Part shown: in pieces, positions 25,926 to 35,049 of the stretch
Layout: each line of letters opens with the position of its first letter
How positions within the stretch are numbered: the first letter of the stretch is position 1
Assembly (NCBI RefSeq): GCF_024346355.1
Contig: NZ_JAGQCU010000008.1
Coordinates: 1 to 64,000, forward strand
Direction of reading: 5' to 3'
Source of the DNA: Cyanobium sp. ATX 6A2
GTDB lineage: Bacteria; Cyanobacteriota; Cyanobacteriia; PCC-6307; Cyanobiaceae
DNA length: 64,000 bases
Position numbers and translations under genes: made by a program
The notes under the pieces: generated by a model
Database searches by the model: none
Told to the model about the DNA's origin: nothing
The model's input: the letters and a program-made list of their open reading frames with translations, nothing else

Positions 25926-27634
25926 CCAGCGAGCTCACGACCCTGCTGGCCTCCACCCTCTCGGGGTCGGGTCTGCTTGCGGGAGTGGCCGCGGAGCGGA
26001 TCACGGCCCTGCAGCCCCGCCGCCTGCATCTGCCCGAGGGCGCGGTGCTGTTCCGCCAGGGCGAGAGCGGGGAGTGCGCCTACCTGCTCCTGGCCGGCAT
26101 CCTCGGGCTGCACACCGGCGAGGGAAGCGAGGCCAGCCCCTTCTTCCGCAAGGTGGTGGCCGGGGAGCTGGTGGGGGAATACGGCCCCCTCTGCGGCGAA
26201 CCCCGCTCCGCCACTGCCCTGGCGCTCACGGCCGGCGACGCTCTGGAGCTGGATCGCGCTCAGTTGCAGCAGCTGCTGGAGGAAACCCCAACGGTGGAGC
26301 ATCGGCTGATCTCCGCCCTGGCGGAAGCCGCCTCCATCGGCCGGGTTCCGGGCCGGATGGGCCTGGAGACGGTCGTCATCCACGACGCCAGCCCGGACTC
26401 CCCCCTCACCGCCGCCGTGCGCGCCCGCCTGCCCGAGGAACTGCGGCGGCTGGGACACGACTGGAGCGGGCTGGAGAACCTGACCATCCACCCCAGCGGC
26501 GGCGATGAGGAGCATCTGCATCGCTGGCTGGTGGAGGCCAGCCGCGCCGGGCGGCCGCAGGTGCTGTTCAACCGGGACCCGCAGGCGGTGAGCCGGCGCA
26601 ACCTGCTGCTGATGGATCGGCTGCTGATTCTCAGCGACGGCAGCGCTTCCACCCTCAACCTGCCCGTGGCGCTCAACCGCGAGGCGCTGCTGGTGCGGCT
26701 CTGGCCCGAGCAGCAGGGGCGTGCCGGCTCCGGCGAGGCGAGCGCCGCCCAGCCCCCCTTCGCCCAGGTGCTCAACATCCAGCCCCAGCGGCCTCGCCAC
26801 CTGGGACGGCTGGCCCGGGCGGTGCTGCGACGCCAGACCGTGCTGGTGCTCGGTGGCGGCGGCGCCAGGGGATTCGCCCACATCGGTGCCCTCGCCGCGC
26901 TGGAGCAGCTGGGCCTGAACGATGTGGACATGGTGATGGGCGTGAGCATCGGCTCGCTGGTGGCCTCGCTGGTGGCCTTCGAGACCCCAGCCGCGGCGAT
27001 CCTCGAGCAGCTCGAGCGGGTGATCATCAAGTCGCGGCCCTACTCCCTCGCCCTGCCGCGCGAATCGCTGTTCTCTTTGCGCAACGCAAGCCAGGAACTG
27101 CAACGCTTCTTCGGCCCGGCCCAGATTCAGGACGGCTGGCTGCCCCTGCGCTGCTTCTCCACCAACCTCTCCAGCAAACGGCTGCACAGCTGGACCCGCG
27201 GCGACATCCCCACGGCCGTGATCGCCAGCATGTCGGTGCCCGGCATCTTCCCGCCGGTCGCCGACGGGCAGGGAAACCTGCATGTCGATGGCGGCATCCT
27301 CAACAACCTGCCGGTGGCCGAGGCGCGGCGGGAGACCGAGGGGCGCGTGCTGGCGATCTCCCTCGACCCCGACCCCCAGACCGCTCCGGCGGCGGCGGCC
27401 GAGAATGCAGCGGCGCGGGGGCGGCTCGCGCTGGGCCGCACGATCATCGACGCCATGATGTGCGGCTCCCATGCCGCCACCCGGGCCCAGGAGCAGCTCG
27501 CCGATCTGGTCGTTCGGCCCCGCATCGAGCAGTTCCCCTTCCTCGACTGGAAGCGGTACCGCGAGATCTACACCGTGGGCTATGAGGATGCCCTCAGACA
27601 GCTGCAGGAGGGTTGGCCGATCCGGGGCGTTTGA
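25922..27634 (+). CDS. Patatin-like phospholipase with cyclic-nucleotide-binding domain
   Basis: The 570-residue product resembles bacterial NTE/RssA proteins. Residues about 25-125 form a cNMP-binding domain with EGAVLFRQGESG and the phosphate cassette VGEYGPLCGEPRSATAL, whose Arg is kept. A middle region (about 145-300) includes LMDRLLILSDGS. The patatin domain starts with the oxyanion loop GGGGARGFAHIGAL at 311, has the nucleophile Ser342 in MGVSIGS and the catalytic Asp456 in HVDGGILNNLP. It should hydrolyse phospholipids or lysophospholipids, perhaps under cAMP control. It is coupled to the potassium channel by an ATGA overlap and converges with a Coq4-like gene at TGATCA. Confidence 0.9.
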   Translation: MTSELTTLLASTLSGSGLLAGVAAERITALQPRRLHLPEGAVLFRQGESGECAYLLLAGILGLHTGEGSEASPFFRKVVAGELVGEYGPLCGEPRSATALALTAGDALELDRAQLQQLLEETPTVEHRLISALAEAASIGRVPGRMGLETVVIHDASPDSPLTAAVRARLPEELRRLGHDWSGLENLTIHPSGGDEEHLHRWLVEASRAGRPQVLFNRDPQAVSRRNLLLMDRLLILSDGSASTLNLPVALNREALLVRLWPEQQGRAGSGEASAAQPPFAQVLNIQPQRPRHLGRLARAVLRRQTVLVLGGGGARGFAHIGALAALEQLGLNDVDMVMGVSIGSLVASLVAFETPAAAILEQLERVIIKSRPYSLALPRESLFSLRNASQELQRFFGPAQIQDGWLPLRCFSTNLSSKRLHSWTRGDIPTAVIASMSVPGIFPPVADGQGNLHVDGGILNNLPVAEARRETEGRVLAISLDPDPQTAPAAAAENAAARGRLALGRTIIDAMMCGSHAATRAQEQLADLVVRPRIEQFPFLDWKRYREIYTVGYEDALRQLQEGWPIRGV

Positions 27635-28309
27635 TCAGGCCGGCATCAGGGGCTGCTCCGGCAGCCCCACGGCCTGGCGCCAGTCAGCCAGGGGACGCTC
27701 CCAGTCGCATTCCCAGCGCTGGGCCAGCAGGGGCTGGGCGCGGTAGCCCAGCTGGTAGCCGTGGCCGATCCCGGCCAGCACAGCGCCCATCTGGTCGGGG
27801 TCCTTGAGCAGATAGCGCAGCAGCCCGCCGCAGGTGATCACCGCCGCCATCGGCCGCCAGGTCTGGGCCAGTTCGAAGGCCTTGAGCGCAATCTCCCCAA
27901 CCCGGTCGGTGCCGATGCCGGTCACCACATGCCAGATGTCATGGCTCTGGCGCATGCGCATCAGCACCCAGTCCAGATCGCTCACCACCTCCACCTTGCG
28001 GTAGTAGTCGGGATCGAAGCCATGCTCGATGAAGTGGCCAGCCAGGGCGCTCCCCAGGCTTCCCCGGGGCATGGCGGTGAGGGCATCGACCTCCAGGGGC
28101 GGGGCGAGATAGCGCTCCGCCATCAGCTCCGTCACGCCGGGCAGGGTGCAGACCCGCTCCAGGAAGCTGTCCATGGCCCCACTGCGGCGCAGACCGTCCT
28201 CGATGTCGAAGACCGAATCGGTGGCCTCGGGGTTGCGGATCATGCCCACCACGCCGCTGAGGGTGCGCAGGTAGTGGATCTGATGACGCTGGTGACGAAC
28301 TGCAGCCAT
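27635..28309 (-). CDS. Coq4-like protein
   Basis: The 224-residue product has the Coq4 zinc motif HDxxH followed by 11 residues and Glu: SHDIWHVVTGIGTDRVGE, with His123, Asp124, His127 and Glu139. Other family features are the N-terminal LSGVVGMIRNPEATDSVFDIEDGL and the C-terminal WECDWERPL. In eukaryotes Coq4 supports ubiquinone synthesis and acts in C1 decarboxylation and hydroxylation, but cyanobacteria make plastoquinone and phylloquinone. The substrate here is therefore unknown; a quinone role is an inference. The gene is solitary and its stop abuts the patatin stop. Confidence 0.82.
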   Translation of the reverse strand: MAAVRHQRHQIHYLRTLSGVVGMIRNPEATDSVFDIEDGLRRSGAMDSFLERVCTLPGVTELMAERYLAPPLEVDALTAMPRGSLGSALAGHFIEHGFDPDYYRKVEVVSDLDWVLMRMRQSHDIWHVVTGIGTDRVGEIALKAFELAQTWRPMAAVITCGGLLRYLLKDPDQMGAVLAGIGHGYQLGYRAQPLLAQRWECDWERPLADWRQAVGLPEQPLMPA

Positions 28310-28373
28310 CGGCTCCGGGCACCGCGCCAGCCCCCGGGCGGGGTGCTGCTCGAAGCCATGAATCCAGCTGATG

Positions 28374-29354
28374 CTACGGGGTCCAGGCCAGCTTTTTCAG
28401 GGTGAGATCCGCCAGGGGCACGCCCCCCAGCCGCTCCACCTCGCGGATGCCGGTGGGGCTGGTGACGTTGATCTCACTGAGGCGGCCGTCGATCACGTCG
28501 ATGCCCACGAAGAACAGGCCCTCGGCCCGCAGGGCCGGCGCCAGCTCGGCGCAGATGCACCGCTCCACCGCGCTGAGTTCGGTGGCCTCGGGCTGGCCGC
28601 CCACGGCCAGGTTGCTCCGGAACTCCCCCCCTGCGCCGCCACTGGGCACCCGGTTCACCGCCCCCAGCGGCTCCCCGTCCACCAGCAGGATGCGCTTGTC
28701 GCCGGCGCTCACCCCCGGCAGGAACGCCTGCACCATCACCGGCAGGGTCTGCTGGGCGGTGACCAGCTCCAGCAGGGCCCCCAGTCCGGGGGTGCCGGCG
28801 GCGGCGAACACCACCCCCTGACCAGCCCGCCCCCCCAGGGGCTTGAGCACCACCTCGCGGTGCTCGGCGGTGAAGGCGGCCAGGCTGTCGACCCGGCTGG
28901 CCACCAGGGTGGGCGCCATCAGGTGGCTCCAGCGCAGGGAGCTGAGCTTCTCGTTCCAGGACCGCAGGGCGGAGGGACGGTTGAGCACGCGCACGCCCTG
29001 GCGCTCGGCCAGCTCCAGCAGGTGGGTGGCATAGAGGTAGGCCTCATCCACTGGTGGGTCCTTGCGCATCCACACGTGGGCGAAGGCCGCCAGCGGCAGC
29101 AGCTGGGCATCCCCGAGCTCATGCCAGGGCTGGGTGCGCACCGGCCTGGCCCAGACCCAGGCCGTATGGTCCCGGCCCGTCTTGCGGGCCAGCAGTGCGG
29201 TGGTGGTGGCCACCCACACCGGCAGGCCGGCGCGCTCAGCCGCCTGCATCAGGGCCACGCTGGAATCCTTGGCCGGATTGAGGCGCTCGATCGGATCGAT
29301 CACGAACAGCTGGGCGCCGCTGCCCGCGCCGCTCGCCGCTGGGGCGCTGGCCAT
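28374..29354 (-). CDS. gshB: Glutathione synthetase
   Basis: GshB joins gamma-glutamylcysteine and glycine with ATP. The 326-residue ATP-grasp enzyme has [17 protein letters not shown] near the N-terminus, [30 protein letters not shown], and [19 protein letters not shown] at the end, all typical. It is preceded on the same strand by grxC, whose end is three bases from its start, so the two glutathione genes form an operon. Confidence 0.95.
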   Translation of the reverse strand: MASAPAASGAGSGAQLFVIDPIERLNPAKDSSVALMQAAERAGLPVWVATTTALLARKTGRDHTAWVWARPVRTQPWHELGDAQLLPLAAFAHVWMRKDPPVDEAYLYATHLLELAERQGVRVLNRPSALRSWNEKLSSLRWSHLMAPTLVASRVDSLAAFTAEHREVVLKPLGGRAGQGVVFAAAGTPGLGALLELVTAQQTLPVMVQAFLPGVSAGDKRILLVDGEPLGAVNRVPSGGAGGEFRSNLAVGGQPEATELSAVERCICAELAPALRAEGLFFVGIDVIDGRLSEINVTSPTGIREVERLGGVPLADLTLKKLAWTP

Positions 29355-29357
29355 ACC

Positions 29358-29618
29358 TCAGGCCACCAGCAGAGCGTCGAGCCGGCCGCTGCGCTCCAGG
29401 GCATGGAGTTCGTCGCAGCCGCCGATGCCGGCGTTGTCGATGAAGATCTGCGGCAGGGTGCTGCGGCCATCGGCCCGCTCACTCATGGCCGCACGGGCAC
29501 CCCGGTCACCGTCGATGGCGTATTCGCTGTAGGCCACCCCCTTGCGATCCAGCAGCGCCTTGGCGCGGATGCAGAAGGGACAGAACCGCCAGGTGTAGAT
29601 CTCGACCTTCGCCGCCAT
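29358..29618 (-). CDS. grxC: Glutaredoxin 3-type
   Basis: The 86-residue thiol-disulfide oxidoreductase has the dithiol active site CPFC at 13-16 (YTWRFCPFCIRAK), TLPQIFID with the cis-Pro, and GGCDELHALE for glutathione binding. The length is normal for bacterial glutaredoxin 3. It is the first gene of the grxC-gshB pair and is divergent from prfB. Confidence 0.93.
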   Translation of the reverse strand: MAAKVEIYTWRFCPFCIRAKALLDRKGVAYSEYAIDGDRGARAAMSERADGRSTLPQIFIDNAGIGGCDELHALERSGRLDALLVA

Positions 29619-29839
29619 CGGGGCCGCTCCGCAGGTGGGCGGATCCTAGAAGTGACGCGCCGAGAGACACCGCCAACCACGGTTGCGATGCAGCAGATCA
29701 GCGCCAGCCGGTTGCAAGCCCGCTGCCGCCGCCGGATGGATGCCATGGCCCGGCCCGTGAAGCCGCCCCACAAGCTGCCCCGCAAGCCGCCCTCCAAGCC
29801 GCCATTGAGTACGGTCGAAGCAGCATTGCGCACATCACC

Positions 29840-31004
29840 GTGACCGCCACCGCCGCCACCGGCGCCGCCGCGCCGGTGCTCGACCTCACCGACTTCAAGC
29901 GCGACCTCTCCGAGCTCACCGACCGCCTGGGCCAAGCCCAGGACTGTCTTTGACGAAGCCGCCCTGACAGCCCGGCAGCAGGACCTGGAGCAACTGGCCT
30001 CCCAGCCCGACTTCTGGGACGACCAGAAAGCGGCCCAGGCGAAGATGCGCCAGCTCGATGACGTGAAGGCTCAGCTGGAGCAGCTGGGCCGTTGGCGCAC
30101 GCTCGTGGGCGACGCCGAAGCCACCCGCGAACTCTACGAACTGGAGCCCGACGCCGACCTGCTCGCGGAGGCCAACAGGGGCCTGCAGGGCCTGCGCGTG
30201 GAGCTCGATCGCTGGGAGCTGGAGCGCCTGCTCTCCGGTGTCTACGACAAGGAGGGCGCCGTGATCAGCATCAACGCCGGCGCCGGCGGCACCGACGCCC
30301 AGGACTGGGCCCAGATGCTGCTGCGCATGTACACCCGCTGGGCGGAGGACCACGGCATGAAGGTGACCGTGGACGAGCTCAGCGAGGGCGAGGAAGCGGG
30401 CATCAAGAGCGCCACCATCGAGATCGAGGGCCGCTACGCCTACGGCTACCTGCGCAATGAGAAGGGCACCCACCGGCTCGTGCGGATCTCACCGTTCAAC
30501 GCCAACGACAAGCGCCAGACCAGTTTTGCCGGCGTGGAGGTGATGCCCAAGCTCGAGGAGGAGGTGAAGCTCGACATCCCCGAGAAGGATCTGGAGATCA
30601 CCACGTCACGGTCGGGCGGCGCCGGTGGCCAGAACGTGAACAAGGTGGAAACGGCCGTGCGCATCCTGCACGTGCCCACAGGCCTGGCCGTGCGCTGCAC
30701 CCAGGAGCGCTCCCAGCTGCAGAACAAGGAGAAGGCCATGGCCCTGCTGATGGCCAAGCTGCTGGTGATCGCCCAGGAGCAGCGGGCCGCCGAGGTCGCC
30801 GACATCCGCGGCGACATCGTGGAGGCGGCCTGGGGCAACCAGATCCGCAACTACGTGTTCCACCCCTATCAGATGGTGAAAGACCTGCGCACCCAGCACG
30901 AAACCACTGACGTGCAGGGGGTGATGGACGGCGACCTCGATCCCTTCATCCAGAGCCTGCTGCACGCCGGCGTGGACGTGGCGGGAGGCTCCGGCGATGA
31001 CTGA
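29840..31004 (+). CDS. prfB: Peptide chain release factor 2, with programmed +1 frameshift
   Basis: RF2 ends translation at UGA and UAA. The gene is read in two frames. From GTG at 29840 the first 37 codons end in CTT TGA (TGA at 29951-29953). The sequence CTT TGA C matches the known autoregulatory slippage site of bacterial prfB, and after a +1 shift the frame continues from GAC at 29952 to the stop at 31004, giving about 387 residues. Later landmarks are SPF in RISPFN, the tripeptide that reads UGA, and GGQ in [11 protein letters not shown] for peptidyl-tRNA hydrolysis. Low RF2 would thus raise its own synthesis. No ATG start is seen; GTG is my choice. Confidence 0.93.
29948..29954 (+). promoter_or_regulatory. 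Programmed +1 frameshift site of prfB
   Basis: CTT TGA C at the junction of the short first frame and the main RF2 frame. The stop is UGA followed by C, the weakest termination context, and the slippery CTT allows the tRNA to move to TTT. An upstream Shine-Dalgarno-like stimulator as in Escherichia coli is not obvious here. Confidence 0.85.
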
Positions 31005-31167
31005 GGAGACACCCGGGGACAAGCCCAGCTTCGTGAAGCTGGCGATGCGCAACATGGTGCGCAAGGGCCGCCAGAGCCTGGTGCACTTCGGGCTCACGGC
31101 GGTGGGCTTGATGGCCTTCCTCACCCTGATCGCCTGGCTGGGCCGGCCCCAGCTGCCGGGCGGCTGA
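30997..31167 (+). CDS. DUF3285 small membrane protein
   Basis: A 56-residue protein begins inside the last eight bases of prfB. It has a charged N-terminal half with [23 protein letters not shown] in broken form and one membrane helix (about 33-50). This fits DUF3285, a small cyanobacterial family commonly found directly after prfB. The function is unknown. The overlap means it is read from the prfB transcript. Its stop lies one base before the ybeY start. Confidence 0.8.
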   Translation: MTEETPGDKPSFVKLAMRNMVRKGRQSLVHFGLTAVGLMAFLTLIAWLGRPQLPGG

Positions 31168-31168
31168 G

Positions 31169-31753
31169 GTGGCCGCGCCCGTGGTTCTGGACCTGGCCTT
31201 CACCGCCGGGGCGGTGCTGCCGGCGGCCCCCAGCGCCGCCGCTGGACTGTGGGCCGATGGCGAGGCCGGCTCCGCGCCCTGGCATCAGCTGCTGAGCGGC
31301 TGGCTGGGGCAGCTGGCCGCCACACTGCCACCGGATCTGCGGGCGCCCGCCTACAGCCTCGGGCTGAACCTGGTGGACGATCAGGAGATCGCCGAGCTCA
31401 ACGCCCACTGGCGCGGACAGGCCGGCCCCACCGACGTGCTGGCCTTCGCAGCCCGCGACGCGGGCCTGGAGCCGCCGCCGCCCCTGCCCCGCTGGGACAG
31501 CTCCGACGATGACGAGGACCGGTACGAAGACCAGGACAACGGGGAGGCGGTGGCCCCGGAACCCCTGGAACTGGGCGATATCGTGATCTCCCTGGAGACG
31601 GCCTCCCGCCAGGCCCGCGAGCACGGCCACGATCTGACCCGGGAGCTGCATGTCCTGGCCAGCCACGGCCTGCTGCACCTCCTGGGCTGGGACCACCCCG
31701 ACGACGCCAGCCTGGCGGCGATGCTGGCGCTGCAGGAGCGTTTGCTCACTTGA
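31169..31753 (+). CDS. ybeY: Endoribonuclease YbeY
   Basis: YbeY is a metal-dependent RNase for 16S rRNA 3' maturation and ribosome quality control. The 194-residue product ends with the zinc motif HGLLHLLGWDH, with LNLVDDQEIAELNAHWRG and GPTDVLAFA before it. Between GPTDVLAFA and LGDIVISLETA there is an added acidic stretch of about 40 residues (SSDDDEDRYEDQD and flanks) absent from short YbeY proteins. It starts with GTG one base after the DUF3285 stop, so the genes are one operon. Confidence 0.9.
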   Translation: MAAPVVLDLAFTAGAVLPAAPSAAAGLWADGEAGSAPWHQLLSGWLGQLAATLPPDLRAPAYSLGLNLVDDQEIAELNAHWRGQAGPTDVLAFAARDAGLEPPPPLPRWDSSDDDEDRYEDQDNGEAVAPEPLELGDIVISLETASRQAREHGHDLTRELHVLASHGLLHLLGWDHPDDASLAAMLALQERLLT

Positions 31754-31865
31754 TCCGTTCAGCCTGGACAACAGGGCTAGGGTTCGAGCGGTGCCCGGGA
31801 GAACTGCGCTGCCCCTGCCCCTGCCTGCTCCTGACCCCCAGGGCGGCCCCCTGGCGGCGGCGCCG

Positions 31866-32279
31866 ATGCTGAGGCGACGTGGGCGCACGGCACGGCTGGG
31901 CGCCTGGACGGTGGCCAACGATCTGCCCGCCAGCTTCCGCTACGCGGCCCAGGGGCTGGCGTATGGATTCCGCAGCCAGCGCAACTTCCGCATCCATGTG
32001 TTCACCGGCGGGGTGGTGTTCGGCCTCGGCCTGGTGCTGCAACTGCCGGCACCGCAGCTGGCCGTGCTGGTGCTCACGGTGGCGGCGGTGCTGGTGCTGG
32101 AACTGATCAACACCGCCACCGAAGCGGTGGTGGATCTGGCCATCGGCCGCCAGTTCCACCCCCTGGCCCGCATCGCCAAGGACTGCGCCGCCGCCGCCGT
32201 GCTGGTGGGGGCCATGGCCTCGCTGCTGATCGCCGTGCTGCTGCTGGCGCCGCCGCTGCTGGCTCGCCTCGGGCTCTGA
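31866..32279 (+). CDS. dgkA: Diacylglycerol kinase, DgkA type
   Basis: The small membrane kinase phosphorylates diacylglycerol or a related lipid alcohol. The 137-residue protein has an N-terminal cytoplasmic helix (ASFRYAAQGLAYGFRSQRNFRIH), then three membrane helices and the active-site motif ELINTATEAVVDLAIG followed by ARIAKDCAAAAVL. ATG at 31866 is chosen; the frame is open upstream with GTG at 31791, which would add a Pro-rich tail. The gene lies between ybeY and trpG in the same direction. Confidence 0.88.
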   Translation: MLRRRGRTARLGAWTVANDLPASFRYAAQGLAYGFRSQRNFRIHVFTGGVVFGLGLVLQLPAPQLAVLVLTVAAVLVLELINTATEAVVDLAIGRQFHPLARIAKDCAAAAVLVGAMASLLIAVLLLAPPLLARLGL

Positions 32280-32342
32280 CCCGCTCGGCCTTTGAATGGG
32301 GACACGCACGCGGCGCCGAACCGGCGTTGAGGAAAGAGGCTG

Positions 32343-32969
32343 ATGCTGTTGGTGCTCGACAACTACGACAGCTTCACCTACAACCTGGTGCAGTACCTGG
32401 GCGAACTGGCCACAGACCACCCCGTTGCGGCCGAGCTGCGGGTGGAGCGCAACGACGCGCTCTCCCTGGAGCAGATCCGAGCGCTGCAGCCGGCGGCGAT
32501 CCTGATCTCGCCTGGCCCCGGCGATCCCAACCAGTCGGGAGTGTGCCTGGAGGTGCTGAAGGAGCTCAGCCCCACCGTGCCCACCCTGGGGGTGTGCCTG
32601 GGGCACCAGGCGATCGCCCAGGTGTATGGGGGCCGGGTGGTGCCGGCTCCTGAGCTGATGCACGGCAAGACCTCAGCGGTGCTGCACGGCGGCCAGGGCG
32701 TGTTCGCGGGGCTGCCCTGCCCGCTCACCGCCACCCGCTATCACAGCCTGATCGCCGAGCGCGCAAGCCTGCCCCACTGCCTGGAGATCACCGCCTGGCT
32801 CGAGGACGGCACGATCATGGGCCTGCGCCACCGCCAGTACCCCCACATCGAGGGGGTGCAGTTTCACCCTGAGAGCGTGCTCACCGAGGCGGGGCACGAG
32901 CTGCTTGCCAACTTCCTCCGCCTCGCTGAGCGTCCCCGTGCGGATGCGTCGCTCCGACGCCTGCAGTAG
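32343..32969 (+). CDS. trpG: Anthranilate/aminodeoxychorismate synthase glutamine amidotransferase subunit
   Basis: The protein supplies ammonia from glutamine to the partner synthase for tryptophan or folate synthesis. The 208-residue class I amidotransferase has [14 protein letters not shown] at the start, the oxyanion block [11 protein letters not shown], the nucleophile Cys85 in [16 protein letters not shown], and His/Glu in [10 protein letters not shown]. In cyanobacteria one such protein may serve both pathways, so TrpG and PabA cannot be told apart here. No trpE or pabB gene is close. Confidence 0.92.
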   Translation: MLLVLDNYDSFTYNLVQYLGELATDHPVAAELRVERNDALSLEQIRALQPAAILISPGPGDPNQSGVCLEVLKELSPTVPTLGVCLGHQAIAQVYGGRVVPAPELMHGKTSAVLHGGQGVFAGLPCPLTATRYHSLIAERASLPHCLEITAWLEDGTIMGLRHRQYPHIEGVQFHPESVLTEAGHELLANFLRLAERPRADASLRRLQ

Positions 32970-33007
32970 CGTCGCGCCCTTGCTGGCTGCCCTGATTGGC
33001 TGCGCCG

Positions 33008-33742
33008 ATGCGACTGCTGCCCACCCTTGCCGCCACCGCCGTGGCGCTACCGGCCGTCGTGCTGCAGGCCATGGCCTTGCCGCCGGCCGCCGCCGCCAGC
33101 GGCGTGTCGATCACCAGCTACGGCCACAGCGCCCTGCTGATCCAGGGCAGCGGCACGCGGGTGCTGCTCAATCCCTTCAAGGCCGTGGGCTGCGCCGCCG
33201 GCCTGCCCGAGCCCAGGGTGAGCGCGAGCGTGATTCTGGCCAGCAGCCGGCTGCTGGATGAGGGGGCACCGGTGGCCTCGGGGCGGTTCCTGGCCGATCC
33301 CGGCAGCTTTCAGGTGGGCGGGCTGCGCATCGAGGGCCTCAGCACCCCCAGGGATCGCCTCGGCGGGCGGCGCTTCGGGCGGGCCACCATCTGGCGCTGG
33401 CAGCAGGGGGGCCTGAGCTTTGTGCACATGGGCGGCACCGCCGGGCCCCTCACCCCTGCCGACAAGGTGATGCTCAGCCGCCCGGACGTGCTGATCCTGG
33501 GGGTGGGCGGCGGCGCCAAGGTGTTTGATGGCGCTGAGGCCGCCGAGGTGGTGCGGGAGCTCCGCCCCCGGGTGGTGATTCCGGTGCAGTACGTGAGCGG
33601 CGCCGTACCCGCCAACTGCGATCAGGGCGGCGTGGAGCCCTTCCTGCAGGCGATGAGCGGCACCCCGGTGCAACGCCCGGGCCGCACCGTCAACCTGCCC
33701 GGCAGCCTGGGCGAGGGGCCAACGATCAAGGTGCTGCGGTGA
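33008..33742 (+). CDS. Exported metallo-beta-lactamase-fold protein
   Basis: The 244-residue product starts with a signal-peptide-like stretch (about 1-30, ending PPAAAAS). The mature part has ITSYGHSALLIQG and VLLNPFKAVGC, the first strands of the UlaG-like metallo-beta-lactamase fold, then FVHMGGTAGPLT and VLILGVGGGAKV. The usual HxHxDH metal motif is missing: the position after VILASS has no His pair, so it may bind metal poorly or not at all. Similar proteins are common in cyanobacteria with no known role. Its stop abuts the convergent hisC stop at TGATCA. Confidence 0.7.
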   Translation: MRLLPTLAATAVALPAVVLQAMALPPAAAASGVSITSYGHSALLIQGSGTRVLLNPFKAVGCAAGLPEPRVSASVILASSRLLDEGAPVASGRFLADPGSFQVGGLRIEGLSTPRDRLGGRRFGRATIWRWQQGGLSFVHMGGTAGPLTPADKVMLSRPDVLILGVGGGAKVFDGAEAAEVVRELRPRVVIPVQYVSGAVPANCDQGGVEPFLQAMSGTPVQRPGRTVNLPGSLGEGPTIKVLR

Positions 33743-34852
33743 TCAAGGTGTTGGGCTGAGGTCGGCCACCTGGTAATCGCGCCAGAACCGCTGCATCTGC
33801 TCCGTGGTGCCGATGCTCACCCGCAGGGAACCGTCGATCAACGCCTTGCCCGCCATGGAACGCACCAGGATGCCGGCCTCGCGCAGGCGCCGCTCCACCT
33901 CCGCCGCCGCGAGCTCCGGCCAGATCAGCAGGTAGTTGCCACCGGCGGCGTGGTGGCGCACCCCCGCGGCCTGGAGCTGACCCACCAGCCAGCTGCGGGC
34001 CCGCAACACCTCGGCCACAGTGGCATCGGTGTAGGGCTGGTCGGCCAGGGCGGCGAGAGCGGCGGTCACGGCGAAGCTGTTGATGTCGTAAGGGCCGGTG
34101 ACGCGGCCGATGCGGTCGATCACCGGCGCGGCGCCGATGGCGAAGCCGATGCGCAGACCCGCCAGCCCGGCGGTTTTGGCCAGGGAGCGCAGCACCACCA
34201 GGTTGGGGGTGGCGGCGAAGTCGACCAGCGGCAGCACACTATCGCCGGTGAAGGCCTCATACAGCTCGTCCACCACCACCAGGGTGTGGGGCGCGGCGGC
34301 CGCCAGCTCCAGGATCTGGTGGGGGGCCAGGCGGGTGCCGGTGGGGTTGTTGGGGTTGCAGATCAGCAGCACGCGCGGCCAGGGCTGATCCACCAGGGCA
34401 CCCCGGATGGCCGCCAGCGGGAAAGCGAACTCAGGACCCTCGTAGGGGATGGTCTCGATCGCCATGCCCTGCATGCGGGCACAGGGGGTGTAGTAGCCGA
34501 AGGTGGGGCTGGTGGTGAGCAGGGTGTCGCCGCGCTCGCCGTAGGCGTGGAAGATGGCGTGGATGGCGGCGTCGACGCCGTTGAACAGGCCGATCTGATC
34601 AGGTCGGAGGGGATGGGCCAGCCCGCCTGCGCTGAGGTTGGCCACCACCGCTTCGCGCAGGCCGTTGTATTCGGGATAGATGGCGATGTGATCGGCGGGG
34701 ATCGCCCGCAGGGCCGCCACCACCTTGGGGCTGGGGCCGACGGTGTTCTCGTTGAAATCGAGCCGCAGCAGGCCCCGCCGGCCCTCCAGCGGCGCGCTGT
34801 AGGCCTGCAGGTGCTCCACCTCCTGACGCGCCGGGGGGAAAGGCTTGGTCAC
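33743..34852 (-). CDS. hisC: Histidinol-phosphate aminotransferase family protein
   Basis: The 369-residue PLP enzyme of fold type I has LDFNENTVGPSPKV at the N-terminus, GVDAAIHAIFHAYGERGD, CNPNNPTGT, the Asp/Tyr motif VVDELYEAF, the PLP-binding Lys in SLAKTAGLAGLRIGFAI, and the Arg-containing LRVSIGTTEQM at the end. This matches HisC, which makes histidinol phosphate from imidazole-acetol phosphate; related enzymes act on aromatic amino acids, so specificity is inferred. It borders the integrase remnant on its upstream side. Confidence 0.85.
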   Translation of the reverse strand: MTKPFPPARQEVEHLQAYSAPLEGRRGLLRLDFNENTVGPSPKVVAALRAIPADHIAIYPEYNGLREAVVANLSAGGLAHPLRPDQIGLFNGVDAAIHAIFHAYGERGDTLLTTSPTFGYYTPCARMQGMAIETIPYEGPEFAFPLAAIRGALVDQPWPRVLLICNPNNPTGTRLAPHQILELAAAAPHTLVVVDELYEAFTGDSVLPLVDFAATPNLVVLRSLAKTAGLAGLRIGFAIGAAPVIDRIGRVTGPYDINSFAVTAALAALADQPYTDATVAEVLRARSWLVGQLQAAGVRHHAAGGNYLLIWPELAAAEVERRLREAGILVRSMAGKALIDGSLRVSIGTTEQMQRFWRDYQVADLSPTP

Positions 34853-35049
34853 AGGCCCAGATCACCCCAATCGGGCCCTGTGTCGCAGACGCTGGCTGGA
34901 TCGAGGGCCTCGGTGAGCGACCAGGGAGACGCCACCGGCAGAGCAGCGCATTGCTGCTGCGCGCAGCCGCAGGACACTTGGTTATGCAGGGAGGTGGACA
35001 CGGCGGCAGCGCAGCGGCAACCCAACTCAGGGTAGGGGTAGCCACGCCT

